Of a stretch of 58,014 nucleotides of DNA, positions 24,460 through 32,140 are shown one piece after another. Each line of letters begins with the position of its first letter. The stretch's first letter is position 1. The notes beneath the pieces were generated by a model that saw only the letters and a program-made list of their open reading frames with translations, was not told where the DNA came from and did not search any database. This DNA comes from Clostridia bacterium (lineage in GTDB: Bacteria > Bacillota > Clostridia > Oscillospirales > Acutalibacteraceae), in contig JAFTZU010000109.1 of assembly GCA_017461005.1 (NCBI GenBank), positions 1-58,014 of the forward strand. The letters run 5' to 3'. Made by a program: the position numbers and the translations under genes.

Positions 24460-25014
24460 ATGACGCAACAAAGAGAACGCCAGATCCTTCTTTGGACCGG
24501 CGTCGCATTCCTGGTACTGGCAGTCGTACTGTTCGTGCTGACCGTCGTTGTCGACGCGCTCGACAATGTCTGGGAACCGCTCTTTGTGCTGATGCTGGGC
24601 CTCGGCTGTCAGTGTTTCATCCGATTCTTCCTCACGACGAACGTGAAGTATGAACACGACCGCCTGTTCGTGACCACCTCCGGCTGGTTCCAGAAGAACC
24701 GCTTCGACAAGTGGCTCATCAAAAAAGACCCGGTCCGCAAGTGGGCCGACCTGTCCGACTACGACACGGATGCGTTCCTCGTCGTCCCCGGACAGCGGGA
24801 ACTGACCGTCCAGCACACCTGTACGCTCGAACTGCTCTGTGAACTGGCGGCAGTCCTCGCGTACCTGCCCCTTCTGATGATCATCCCGGCCGACCGGAAA
24901 GTCGAGGCACTCCTCGTGCTGCTGGTGCCGGCCGTCCTGTTCTCCGCCTGGGCCGTGTTTTCCGCCGCCCGCGCGAGACATTACCGATTCCAAGTAAAAG
25001 CCGGGAGGGCTTGA
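24460..25014 (+). CDS. Membrane protein of unknown function
   Basis: A 184-aa protein with likely membrane helices in two pairs: about 10-32 and 36-55, then about 128-150 and 155-172. A hydrophilic stretch of some 70 residues lies between (GWFQKNRFDKWLIKKDPVRKW). GAGGGG lies 9 nt before the ATG. The next gene starts one base after its stop. I do not recognise the family. Confidence 0.7.
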   Translation: MTQQRERQILLWTGVAFLVLAVVLFVLTVVVDALDNVWEPLFVLMLGLGCQCFIRFFLTTNVKYEHDRLFVTTSGWFQKNRFDKWLIKKDPVRKWADLSDYDTDAFLVVPGQRELTVQHTCTLELLCELAAVLAYLPLLMIIPADRKVEALLVLLVPAVLFSAWAVFSAARARHYRFQVKAGRA

Positions 25015-25015
25015 T

Positions 25016-25792
25016 ATGGCAGATACGAAAAAACCGATCGAAGAAGTGTCCGTGGAGGACGCTCAGGCGATGTTCGCCAATGCCGCCAAAGCACTGGGTG
25101 GCAGCCAGGGGCGTTCCGCGGGCTTCCGCAGAGTGTCCATCCCGGTGAGCGAACCGGTCCGTCCGGCCCCGCTTCCGAAAGAGGAGCCGAAGGTCGAGGC
25201 GACGGTCGAAGAAACCGTCGAAGAGCGTTTCGTCGAGCCCGTCCGTCCGGCGGAGCCCGCCGCTCCGGAGAAACCACAGAGCAAGCGGAAAGCCTGGTAC
25301 CTCAAAAAGCGGAAAGAGGAAGAGGAGGAGTCCCTTCCCATCTCGAAGGACAAACTGAGAGAGCGCAGGGCCGCGAGAGAAGCCGCCGAAGAGGCGGAAG
25401 TCATTGCCGCGGCTGCCGCCGCACCCGTCGTCGAGGAACTGGCGGAAGACGAGGACATCCGCATTGCGGAGAGCCGTCCGTCCAGTGTCTCTGCGGAGGA
25501 CGACTACGATGACTATGATGACCGGTTCGATTTCGGCGCCACCACGGTCATCCCGAGCGCGGTTGTGTTCGACTACTACGATGACGACGAGTACGACGAT
25601 GACGACTACGAGCCCACCAATGAGGAACTCGAGGAGGAAGTCGCGTTCTCGGCCCTTGAACAGGCGCTGAATCGCCACAAGGAAGTCTACGGGGACACCC
25701 GCAAAGGCCGCCGCAACCGCTACCACGATTACGGCTTCGGCATGGGCATCAGCTTCGATGGCCCCGACTACGAGGACGACGAAGACTACTAA
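25016..25792 (+). CDS. Acidic, low-complexity protein of unknown function
   Basis: A 258-aa protein. The N-terminal part has proline/glutamate-rich spacers (60-100), then a basic stretch (QSKRKAWYLKKRKEEEEE, about 92-110), a long alanine/glutamate helix (120-150) and an Asp/Tyr-rich tail (DDYDDYDDRF, DYYDDDEYDDDDYEP, 163-205). It is soluble and probably disordered in places. Its start is one base after the membrane gene, so the two are cotranscribed. The Asp/Tyr tract resembles the N-terminus of the protein at 57599. Confidence 0.7.
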   Translation: MADTKKPIEEVSVEDAQAMFANAAKALGGSQGRSAGFRRVSIPVSEPVRPAPLPKEEPKVEATVEETVEERFVEPVRPAEPAAPEKPQSKRKAWYLKKRKEEEEESLPISKDKLRERRAAREAAEEAEVIAAAAAAPVVEELAEDEDIRIAESRPSSVSAEDDYDDYDDRFDFGATTVIPSAVVFDYYDDDEYDDDDYEPTNEELEEEVAFSALEQALNRHKEVYGDTRKGRRNRYHDYGFGMGISFDGPDYEDDEDY

Positions 25793-25802
25793 AGATAACG
25801 AA

Positions 25803-25841
25803 AAAGACCTCAGGACAGCTGCCCTGAGGTCTCTTTTTTGT
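25803..25841. terminator. Bidirectional terminator
   Basis: AAAAAGACCTCAGG, loop ACAGCTG, CCTGAGGTCTCTTTTTT. It ends the rib-downstream genes (plus) and the small membrane gene (minus). Confidence 0.9.
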
Positions 25842-25845
25842 GCTG

Positions 25846-26175
25846 TTATTCGTTGTCGTCCCGCAACCGCTCGACGATCTTCCGGGACTCTGCGGTCATG
25901 TCGTCCATCTTTTCCTGATTGTACCGCATGGTGGTCAGGCCGTAGCCGACCGCGATGATGCCCACGATGACGCCGAAGATGAGGATCTTGCGGATCTGCT
26001 GCCCGAGGCCCTTCTTCTGAGTGGCGGCTTCCGCTGCCTGCGTGGTGTCGGCCTGCTCTGCGGCGACGACTTCCGTGGCGGCGGTCGTCGTGGCGGCCAG
26101 CGCCGTCGTGCCGAGGAGGCTTCCGAACACCAGGAACAGTGCCAGGAGCATGGAGAGGAATTTGACTCGTTTCAT
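25846..26175 (-). CDS. Small secreted or membrane-anchored protein
   Basis: A 109-aa protein. Residues 1-27 form a signal peptide (MKRVKFLSMLLALFLVFGSLLGTTALA, cut likely after ALA), followed by a Thr/Ala-rich linker and one membrane helix (KILIFGVIVGIIAVGYGLTTM, about 62-82), then a charged tail. The ATG at 26175 follows GGGAG about 12 nt upstream; the frame opens earlier at 26268 without a site. No family is recognised. Confidence 0.65.
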   Translation of the reverse strand: MKRVKFLSMLLALFLVFGSLLGTTALAATTTAATEVVAAEQADTTQAAEAATQKKGLGQQIRKILIFGVIVGIIAVGYGLTTMRYNQEKMDDMTAESRKIVERLRDDNE

Positions 26176-26280
26176 GATATATGATCTCCCTGTGTCAGTC
26201 TTTTTTGGTCCATTGCTGAAAGTATTATAGCACAGAGCGCCCCATAGAACCATTCTTGGGTCTGTCATTTTTTCGTGACA

Positions 26281-26289
26281 TGGTATAAT
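26281..26289 (+). promoter_or_regulatory. Extended -10 promoter of sbcDC
   Basis: TGG-TATAAT ahead of sbcD, 37 bp before its ATG. No good -35 box is seen, which is usual for extended -10 promoters. Confidence 0.55.
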
Positions 26290-26325
26290 ACTTTTCAGAG
26301 ACCCTTACCCAGAAGGAGCAACTGC

Positions 26326-27510
26326 ATGAAACTATTCCACCTCGCGGACCTGCACATCGGAAAACAGGTCCACAACGTTTCTCTGCTGCCGGACCAGCGC
26401 TACATTTTGGAGCAGGTCCTCGACGCGGTGAAACGGGAACGGCCGGACGCCGTCCTGCTCTGCGGAGACATCTATGACAAACCGCAGATCGCGAAAGAAG
26501 CGGAGAAACTGTACGACTGGTTCCTCACCGAACTGACCGCCTGCGGGCAACCGGTCCTCATCATCAGCGGGAACCACGACTCGGCGGCCCACGTGGGCTA
26601 CTTCTCCGACCTGCTCAAAAAGAATCAGCTCTACACGACGGCTCCGGAATTCACCGGGGTCCGGGAGCCCGTGACTCTGGAAGATGAGCACGGCCCCGTC
26701 CGGTTCTGGCTGATGCCCTTCCTGAAACCCGTCGACGTGCGGGCGGCGTACCCCGAAGAGGAGTGGCCGGACGTGAAGACGGACAGCTACCACAACGCCA
26801 TCGGCTCCGTGGTGGCACAGATGGACGTCGACCCGTCGGAACGGAACGTGCTGCTGGCTCACCAGTTCGTCGTGAAGTCCGTGGGAGCAGGGGAGGACCC
26901 CGGCGTTGAAAAGACCGATTCCGAAGTCCTCAGCATCGGCGGCCTCGACTGCGTCGGTACTGACCTGTTCGACGACTTCGATTATGTGGCACTGGGGCAT
27001 TTACATCGCCCCCAGAAGGCAGGGCGGGAGACCGTCCGCTACAGCGGCACGCCCCTCAAGTATTCCTTCTCGGAAGCGAACGACCGGAAGAGCATCACCG
27101 TTGTGGACCTGGGACCCAAAGGCGATGTACGCATCGACACGCTGCCGCTTGCCCCGATGCGGGACATGCGGCGCATTGCCGGGACCTTTGAAGAGGTCAC
27201 CGCGCGTGACTACTATGAACAGCAGAAGACGGACGACTACCTGGAGATCACCCTGACCGACGCGTCGGAGATCCCGGGCGCGTTCTCCAAGCTCCGCTCC
27301 ATCTATCCGAACCTTCTGTCTCTGCGCTATGCCGGGACGGACCGGGTCTTCGAGACCTCGAACCTCAGCGTACAGGAACTCGAGGAGACCGACCCCTTCG
27401 ACCTCGTCGCCGGGTTCTTCCGGGACCAGACGGGGAGAGAACTGCGGCCGGAACAGGAGACCCTTCTCAAAGACCTGATGGTCGAACTGTGGGGAGGTGA
27501 CGCGGAATGA
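26326..27510 (+). CDS. sbcD: Nuclease SbcCD subunit D
   Basis: A 394-aa Mre11-type phosphoesterase that cuts hairpins and blocked DNA ends with SbcC. All metal-binding motifs are seen: ADLHIGK (6-12), GDIYDKP (47-53), SGNHDS (near 80-85), and ALGHLHRPQ (about 222-230). AGAAGGAG lies before the ATG at 26326. The stop overlaps the start of sbcC (ATGA). Confidence 0.95.
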   Translation: MKLFHLADLHIGKQVHNVSLLPDQRYILEQVLDAVKRERPDAVLLCGDIYDKPQIAKEAEKLYDWFLTELTACGQPVLIISGNHDSAAHVGYFSDLLKKNQLYTTAPEFTGVREPVTLEDEHGPVRFWLMPFLKPVDVRAAYPEEEWPDVKTDSYHNAIGSVVAQMDVDPSERNVLLAHQFVVKSVGAGEDPGVEKTDSEVLSIGGLDCVGTDLFDDFDYVALGHLHRPQKAGRETVRYSGTPLKYSFSEANDRKSITVVDLGPKGDVRIDTLPLAPMRDMRRIAGTFEEVTARDYYEQQKTDDYLEITLTDASEIPGAFSKLRSIYPNLLSLRYAGTDRVFETSNLSVQELEETDPFDLVAGFFRDQTGRELRPEQETLLKDLMVELWGGDAE

Positions 27511-30266
27511 GACCACTGAGCCTGACCCTGTCCGCGTTCGGCCCCTATGCCGGGACCACGACCCTCGACTTCTCGAAACTCGGGGAGAGCGGACTGTACC
27601 TCATCACCGGCGACACCGGAGCGGGCAAGACCACTCTGTTCGACGCCATCGTCTACGCCCTCTACGGCAGTGCCAGCGGCAGCGACCGCGACGCGAAAGG
27701 CCTCGCCAGCAAATATGCGGAGGAAGGCGCGTCTTCCTATGTGGACTTCACCTTCGCCTGCCACGGCACCCGGTACAGAGCCTTCCGGTGTGTGAACAAG
27801 GAAGGCCGGCAGAAAGTCCTCATCGATGGGAAAAACCAACTCCAGGAGGCGGTCCTGTTCGACGCGAACGAAAAGCCGATCGCGAGCAAAGTCAAGGACG
27901 TGACCGCAAAGGTCGAGGAACTGCTGGGACTGACCCGGGACCAGTTCGTGCAGATCGTCATGATCGCCCAGGGACAGTTCCGGGAACTGCTGACCGCTGA
28001 CGAAAAGGTCCGCGGCCCCATCCTCGCCAAACTGTTCCAGACGGAGCGGTATGCGAACCTGCAGGACCGGGTCAACGCGGAATCCAATGCCCAGAACGCC
28101 GTCTGCGGGAACCTGCAGCGGGACCTTGGGCACCTGGTGGACTCGCTCTCCTTCGAGGAAGAAGGATCGTTCGATGCGGTGGCCGCTGAGGCCCGCTCGG
28201 AGGAGTTTCTCGCCCTGTTGGAGAAACGGGTCGCCGACGGAAAAACGGCCCTCAAAGAGGCGCAGAGCGAAAAAGACGAGCTGGACAAACGACTCGCGGC
28301 TCTGCAGAAACAGAAGGGTGCCGATGAGGCGCTCCTGAAACAGGCCGGCGAACTGACCGGCGTCCTCGCTGCGCTGGAAACAGCCACAAAGACCTTCGAA
28401 GACAGCAAGGCTGCCTTCGAAGCCGAGAATACAGAAGAACGGGTGAAGGAGCGGGAGAGCCTTGCTGCCCAGATCACCCTCGAGAACGATCAGCGTAAAG
28501 AGTATGAAGCGCTCGATCAGAAACAGAAAGACTTTGCCGCCTTCCGGAAAGATCTGGAAGAAAAACAGTCCCGGTTTGCCGGAGACTCAAAACTCCAGAG
28601 CACAGAAGAAGAACTTCAGAAGAAACTTGAGGCAGAGCGGAACGAACTGCTCACTGTCCCGAAAGAGCAGACCGAATGGTCCCACGCGAGGGACGCGGCG
28701 GCAGAACGGGGCAAAGCGCTGACCGATCTTCAGGCGCGCTTCGACACCTTCCGGTCCGGGCAGAAGACCCTGAAACAGTTGCAGGACGACTATGCCGCCA
28801 AAAAAGAGAAATACGATGCAGCAGAGGCGCGGCGGAAAGTGCTGGAGGACCAGTACCTGAATGCCCAGGCCGGCCTTCTCGCTGCCGGTTTGAACGAGGG
28901 CGACCCCTGCCCGGTCTGCGGCTCCACGACCCATCCGCACTGTGCGGCCCTGCCGGAGAGCACACCGGAGAAAGCTGATGTGGACAAAGCCAAGGCGGAC
29001 GAGGAAACGGCCCGCACAGCAGCCGGTCAGGCTTCCAACAAAGTGGCGGAACAGCGTGCTGCGCTCGATCAGCAGAAACAGCAGCTGACCAGAGACTGTG
29101 AGGCGCTGGACATCCCCTTCGATGAACAGACCGGTTCTGTCCTGCAGGCAAAACGGGAAGAAAACCGGACCCTTCAGATGGAACTGAAGACCGCCGGGGA
29201 AGAACTGCAGAAGAAGGTGGAACGCCTCGGGAAACTGAACGAGGAACTGCCGAAACGGAAGGACGCCAATGAGACCCGTGCGAAAGAACTGAGCGAGCTG
29301 AAGACGTCCATCGCCAACCTGTCCGGGCAGAAAGATGCCCGCCGGAAGGAACTGGAAGAGGCGCAGAAAAATCTGCCCTATGAGTCCCTGCAGAAAGCGA
29401 ACGAAGCACTCGACGGCCTGACCGGAAAACAAAAGACGCTGGCAGCGGCTTTTGAAACGGCCCGCAAGGCATTCGAGGCGGCGAAAGAAAACAAACTCGG
29501 GCTCGAGGCAAAGCAGAAGACCCTGCAGGAAGGCCTCGAAGGATTTGACCGTGCCGCCGCGGAAGGACGTGTCCAACAGATCGCCGAGCTGACCGAACAG
29601 GGGAAAGCCCTGGAGCAGAAGGTCATCGGCTGCACGACAGCGCTTCAGAACGCAAAGCAGGCGCAGACCGATGCCGGAAAAACGTTGAAAGCGCTCGCCG
29701 AGGCCCGGGAGAAACAGCGCTGGCTCTCTGAACTCGACCAGGTCTTCAACGGCAAGCTGACGACCGAAGGCCGTTTGAAGCTGGAGACCTATGTCCAGGC
29801 CATCTACTTCGACCAGGTTCTGGCCCTCGCGAACCGGCGGCTCTACGCTATGACCGACGGGCAGTACGAACTCGCCCGGCAGACGGAAGCGGGGGACAAG
29901 CGGTCCTCGTATGCCCTGAACCTCGATGTCATCGACCACTATGGCGATGTGTCCCGTCGCTCGGTCAAGACTCTCTCCGGCGGTGAGTCGTTCCTGGCTT
30001 CTCTTGCCCTGGCATTGGGTCTCTCAGACCTCATCCAGGAGCAGTCCGGCGGCGTTCAGCTCGACACCCTGTTCGTCGACGAGGGCTTCGGCAGTCTCGA
30101 CGCCGAGTCCCTCGAAAAGGCGCTCCAGACCCTCGAAGAACTGGGAGCGGAACACCGGCTCGTCGGCATCATCTCCCATGTGGAGGAGCTGGAGCAGCGC
30201 ATCGACAAACAGATCGATGTCAAAAAGCTGCCCTCCGGCGGAAGCACCGCAACATTGATCGTCTGA
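27507..30266 (+). CDS. sbcC: Nuclease SbcCD subunit C
   Basis: A 919-aa SMC/Rad50-like ATPase. Walker A is GDTGAGKTT (35-43). Long coiled coils run about 180-450 and 500-790 around the zinc hook CPVC (468-471). The ABC signature LSGGESFLASLALALGLSD is near 821, and Walker B TLFVDEGFGSLD is near 852. It works with SbcD in end processing and removal of hairpins. Length and order are typical. A terminator follows. Confidence 0.95.
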   Translation: MRPLSLTLSAFGPYAGTTTLDFSKLGESGLYLITGDTGAGKTTLFDAIVYALYGSASGSDRDAKGLASKYAEEGASSYVDFTFACHGTRYRAFRCVNKEGRQKVLIDGKNQLQEAVLFDANEKPIASKVKDVTAKVEELLGLTRDQFVQIVMIAQGQFRELLTADEKVRGPILAKLFQTERYANLQDRVNAESNAQNAVCGNLQRDLGHLVDSLSFEEEGSFDAVAAEARSEEFLALLEKRVADGKTALKEAQSEKDELDKRLAALQKQKGADEALLKQAGELTGVLAALETATKTFEDSKAAFEAENTEERVKERESLAAQITLENDQRKEYEALDQKQKDFAAFRKDLEEKQSRFAGDSKLQSTEEELQKKLEAERNELLTVPKEQTEWSHARDAAAERGKALTDLQARFDTFRSGQKTLKQLQDDYAAKKEKYDAAEARRKVLEDQYLNAQAGLLAAGLNEGDPCPVCGSTTHPHCAALPESTPEKADVDKAKADEETARTAAGQASNKVAEQRAALDQQKQQLTRDCEALDIPFDEQTGSVLQAKREENRTLQMELKTAGEELQKKVERLGKLNEELPKRKDANETRAKELSELKTSIANLSGQKDARRKELEEAQKNLPYESLQKANEALDGLTGKQKTLAAAFETARKAFEAAKENKLGLEAKQKTLQEGLEGFDRAAAEGRVQQIAELTEQGKALEQKVIGCTTALQNAKQAQTDAGKTLKALAEAREKQRWLSELDQVFNGKLTTEGRLKLETYVQAIYFDQVLALANRRLYAMTDGQYELARQTEAGDKRSSYALNLDVIDHYGDVSRRSVKTLSGGESFLASLALALGLSDLIQEQSGGVQLDTLFVDEGFGSLDAESLEKALQTLEELGAEHRLVGIISHVEELEQRIDKQIDVKKLPSGGSTATLIV

Positions 30267-30275
30267 AAAACAAAC

Positions 30276-30313
30276 GACAAGCCCTGCCGGGTTTCCCAGG
30301 CAGGGCTTTTTGT
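30276..30313 (+). terminator. Terminator of sbcDC
   Basis: AAGCCCTGCC, loop GGGTTTCCCA, GGCAGGGCTT followed by TTT. A good G/C stem. Confidence 0.9.
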
Positions 30314-30325
30314 CGCGCCAGTCGA

Positions 30326-30354
30326 TTGACACTCAATAGTAAATGTGTTAGCAT
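30326..30354 (+). promoter_or_regulatory. Promoter of the tRNA-Ser pair
   Basis: TTGACA (30326-30331) and TAGCAT (30349-30354), spacer 17 bp, 12 bp before the first tRNA-Ser. Confidence 0.75.
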
Positions 30355-30366
30355 AGTTCAGCAAAC

Positions 30367-30455
30367 GGAGAGGTACCGAAGCGGTCATAACGGGGCGGTC
30401 TTGAAAACCGTTAGGCGGCAACGTCACATGGGTTCGAATCCCATCCTCTCCGCCA
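30367..30455 (+). tRNA. tRNA-Ser (TGA)
   Basis: An 89-nt class II tRNA with a long variable arm and encoded CCA. The acceptor arms 30367-30373 and 30445-30451 pair fully. The anticodon loop CTTGAAA gives TGA for UCA/UCG-type serine codons. Confidence 0.95.
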
Positions 30456-30542
30456 TTTTTTTGCTTTACACAGCCCATGAAAAATGGTAAACTGTTAAGG
30501 CATTCAGCACAGACAACACAATATTGTCACTGACTTTGACCT

Positions 30543-30634
30543 GGAGAATTACCCAAGAGGCCGAAGGGGCTCCCCTGCTAAGGGAGTAGGGCGGGATGAC
30601 CGTCGCGAGAGTTCGAATCTCTCATTCTCCGCCA
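30543..30634 (+). tRNA. tRNA-Ser (GCT)
   Basis: A 92-nt class II tRNA with encoded CCA. The acceptor arms 30543-30549 and 30624-30630 pair. The anticodon loop CTGCTAA gives GCT for AGC/AGU codons. The variable arm is long, as expected for serine. Confidence 0.95.
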
Positions 30635-30671
30635 GAAGACCCGAAATCTATGTGATTTCGGGTCTTTTTAT
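30635..30671 (+). terminator. Terminator of the tRNA-Ser pair
   Basis: AAGACCCGAAATC, loop TATGT, GATTTCGGGTCTTTTT. A 13-bp stem and T-run directly after the CCA end. Confidence 0.95.
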
Positions 30672-30696
30672 GTATATCGAAATAGGCGTCGCGTGG

Positions 30697-30870
30697 GGTG
30701 AGCTACAACTCCAAAAGAGATTGTTTCCTGCTTCATTGACAATTGCATCCAGTCACAAAGTGCAGAATGTCTTACATCGTCTCCTATCGGGTTCGATACA
30801 GCTTAGTGCTGACAGGCTTTAATTCGGGCAGCTCCTGCCCTATAAAAACGTTCATTTAGGCAGAGATAAG
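30697..30870 (-). ncRNA. Probable omega RNA (right-end guide RNA) of TnpB
   Basis: Downstream of tnpB on the same strand is 150-190 nt of non-coding, structured sequence, including GGGCAG-GAG-CTGCCC and the terminal ACAATCTC/GAGTTGT hairpin. In studied elements of this family the TnpB guide RNA comes from exactly this place, overlapping the gene end. The borders here are estimates. Confidence 0.4.
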
Positions 30871-31998
30871 CCGCCGTTCAGAATAAATCCGCAGCCCTTC
30901 TCTATATATGTTAGTTGCAGCATTGATATCTCTATAGTGGATCGCATGGCAATTGGGACATTCCCAGTAACGAACCTTCAGCTTTTTAACAGAAGGGTTC
31001 TTGAGGCCACATAGAGAACAAAGCTGACTGCTGGGATAGAATTTGTCAACTTTGATCAGTTCGCCGCCCCGGTCGCTCAGTTTATACTCGAGCATCTCTA
31101 AAAACATACCATATCCATTATCCATGGTTTGCATACCAATATGAAACTTTTTGTTCGAGATGTTTCGCATGTTTAGTGTTTCTACGCAGACTATATCATA
31201 CTTTTTTGCCAGGAACAGGGATTCCTTGTGTAAATGATCTTTCCTTTGATTGGCGATATGCCTGTGCTGTTTTGCCAGGCGGAGGCGTTGCTTTTCATAA
31301 TTCTTGCTTCCATGCTTTTTGCGGGATAGTTTTTTCTGCTCAATAGCGATTCTTTTCAGAGATTTCTGTAAATGCTTTGGGCTTCCGCAAACTCTGCCTG
31401 ACATCTCAACATACAGTCCATCAGACTTGTAATCTAATCCGGTAGCGATGGGCTTTTGATGCGTTTTGGTAGAAGACACGACGTGATCATACTCAAGAAG
31501 AATAGAGCAATAGTATTCACCAGCTGGTGTTTGGGTGATAGTAGCTCCCTTGATAGTCCATCCACCGGGAATCGGGCGATGGATTTTTGCTTTGACTGCT
31601 TTGAGTTTCGGCAATTTGATTGCGTTGTCAAGGACAGCAATATTCCCATTAGTAAAGTTGGTTGTATAAGATTTGGTGCTAGTGCGTTTGCATTTGAACT
31701 TGGGATATCTCGCTTTGAAATCAAAGAAATTGCGAAAAGCGTGGTCCAGGTTCAAGATGCTGTTAGTTAGAGCGAATTTATCGACCTCCTTTAAAAACTC
31801 ATATTCATTTTTCAATACGTGATTGCAGTAGTTGTTTGCTTTGAACTTGGAAAGAAAAGCTTCACCTTGTTCATAACGTTCATTTTGAAGGGATAACATT
31901 TTGTTGTAAACAAAGCGGCAACAGCCAAACGTCCGTTCAATCTGCTTAGCTTGCATCTCGTTGGGATAGATTCGGTATTTGTATGCTTTGTGTGCCAT
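30856..31998 (-). CDS. tnpB: TnpB family RNA-guided endonuclease (IS605 OrfB)
   Basis: A 380-aa protein. An N-terminal helix-turn-helix part (KAYKYRIYPNEMQAKQIERTFGCCRFVYN) is followed by a RuvC-like nuclease split in three: Asp189 (ATGLDYKSDG), Glu273 (VCVETLNM) and Asp357 (HYRDINAATN). A zinc finger lies between the last two: Cys327, Cys330, Cys347, Cys350. All catalytic residues are intact, so it should be active. TnpB cuts DNA matching its guide RNA and helps to keep the element. The ATG at 31998 follows AGAGGTG. An SOS-like box lies in its promoter. Confidence 0.93.
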   Translation of the reverse strand: MAHKAYKYRIYPNEMQAKQIERTFGCCRFVYNKMLSLQNERYEQGEAFLSKFKANNYCNHVLKNEYEFLKEVDKFALTNSILNLDHAFRNFFDFKARYPKFKCKRTSTKSYTTNFTNGNIAVLDNAIKLPKLKAVKAKIHRPIPGGWTIKGATITQTPAGEYYCSILLEYDHVVSSTKTHQKPIATGLDYKSDGLYVEMSGRVCGSPKHLQKSLKRIAIEQKKLSRKKHGSKNYEKQRLRLAKQHRHIANQRKDHLHKESLFLAKKYDIVCVETLNMRNISNKKFHIGMQTMDNGYGMFLEMLEYKLSDRGGELIKVDKFYPSSQLCSLCGLKNPSVKKLKVRYWECPNCHAIHYRDINAATNIYREGLRIYSERRLISA

Positions 31999-32016
31999 GC
32001 CGTCACCTCTTGATAA

Positions 32017-32063
32017 GAACATTTGTTCTATATTATTTTAGCATACATTTCATCTTTTGTCAT
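32017..32063 (-). promoter_or_regulatory. tnpB promoter with SOS-like box
   Basis: On the minus strand, ATGACA (32058-32063) and TAAAAT (32035-32040) are spaced 17 bp. GAACAAATGTTC (32017-32028), a full GAAC-N4-GTTC palindrome, covers the expected start of transcription. The same 12-mer lies in the promoter of the Y-family polymerase at 35767-35778. Confidence 0.7.
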
Positions 32064-32084
32064 GTGCTTTTAGTAGAAGCCGAG

Positions 32085-32130
32085 AAAAAGAAAAAGAACC
32101 GGACAATCTGTCCGGTTCTTTTTCTTTTTA
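32085..32130. terminator. Bidirectional terminator
   Basis: AAAAAGAACCGGACA, loop ATC, TGTCCGGTTCTTTTTCTTTTT. It ends the acyl-CoA ligase-like gene (minus strand). Confidence 0.9.
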
Positions 32131-32140
32131 TGCAGGTTGT

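Larger units (their letters stand above)
30695..32080 (-). mobile_element. IS605/IS1341-type element with tnpB only
   Basis: The element holds one gene, tnpB, and no TnpA transposase. The probable right end lies near 30695-30705, where the minus strand ends in a small hairpin (ACAATCTC..GAGTTGT) followed by AGCTCACC, the form of IS605-type right ends. The left end lies between the tnpB promoter and the terminator at 32085. Base use is clearly more A/T-rich than the surroundings, which supports transfer. Exact ends are uncertain. Confidence 0.65.

Noticed and set aside
30672-32080. A complete IS605 with TnpA transposase
   Set aside because: No Y1 transposase frame (about 140 aa with HUH and Tyr) is present in or beside the element.
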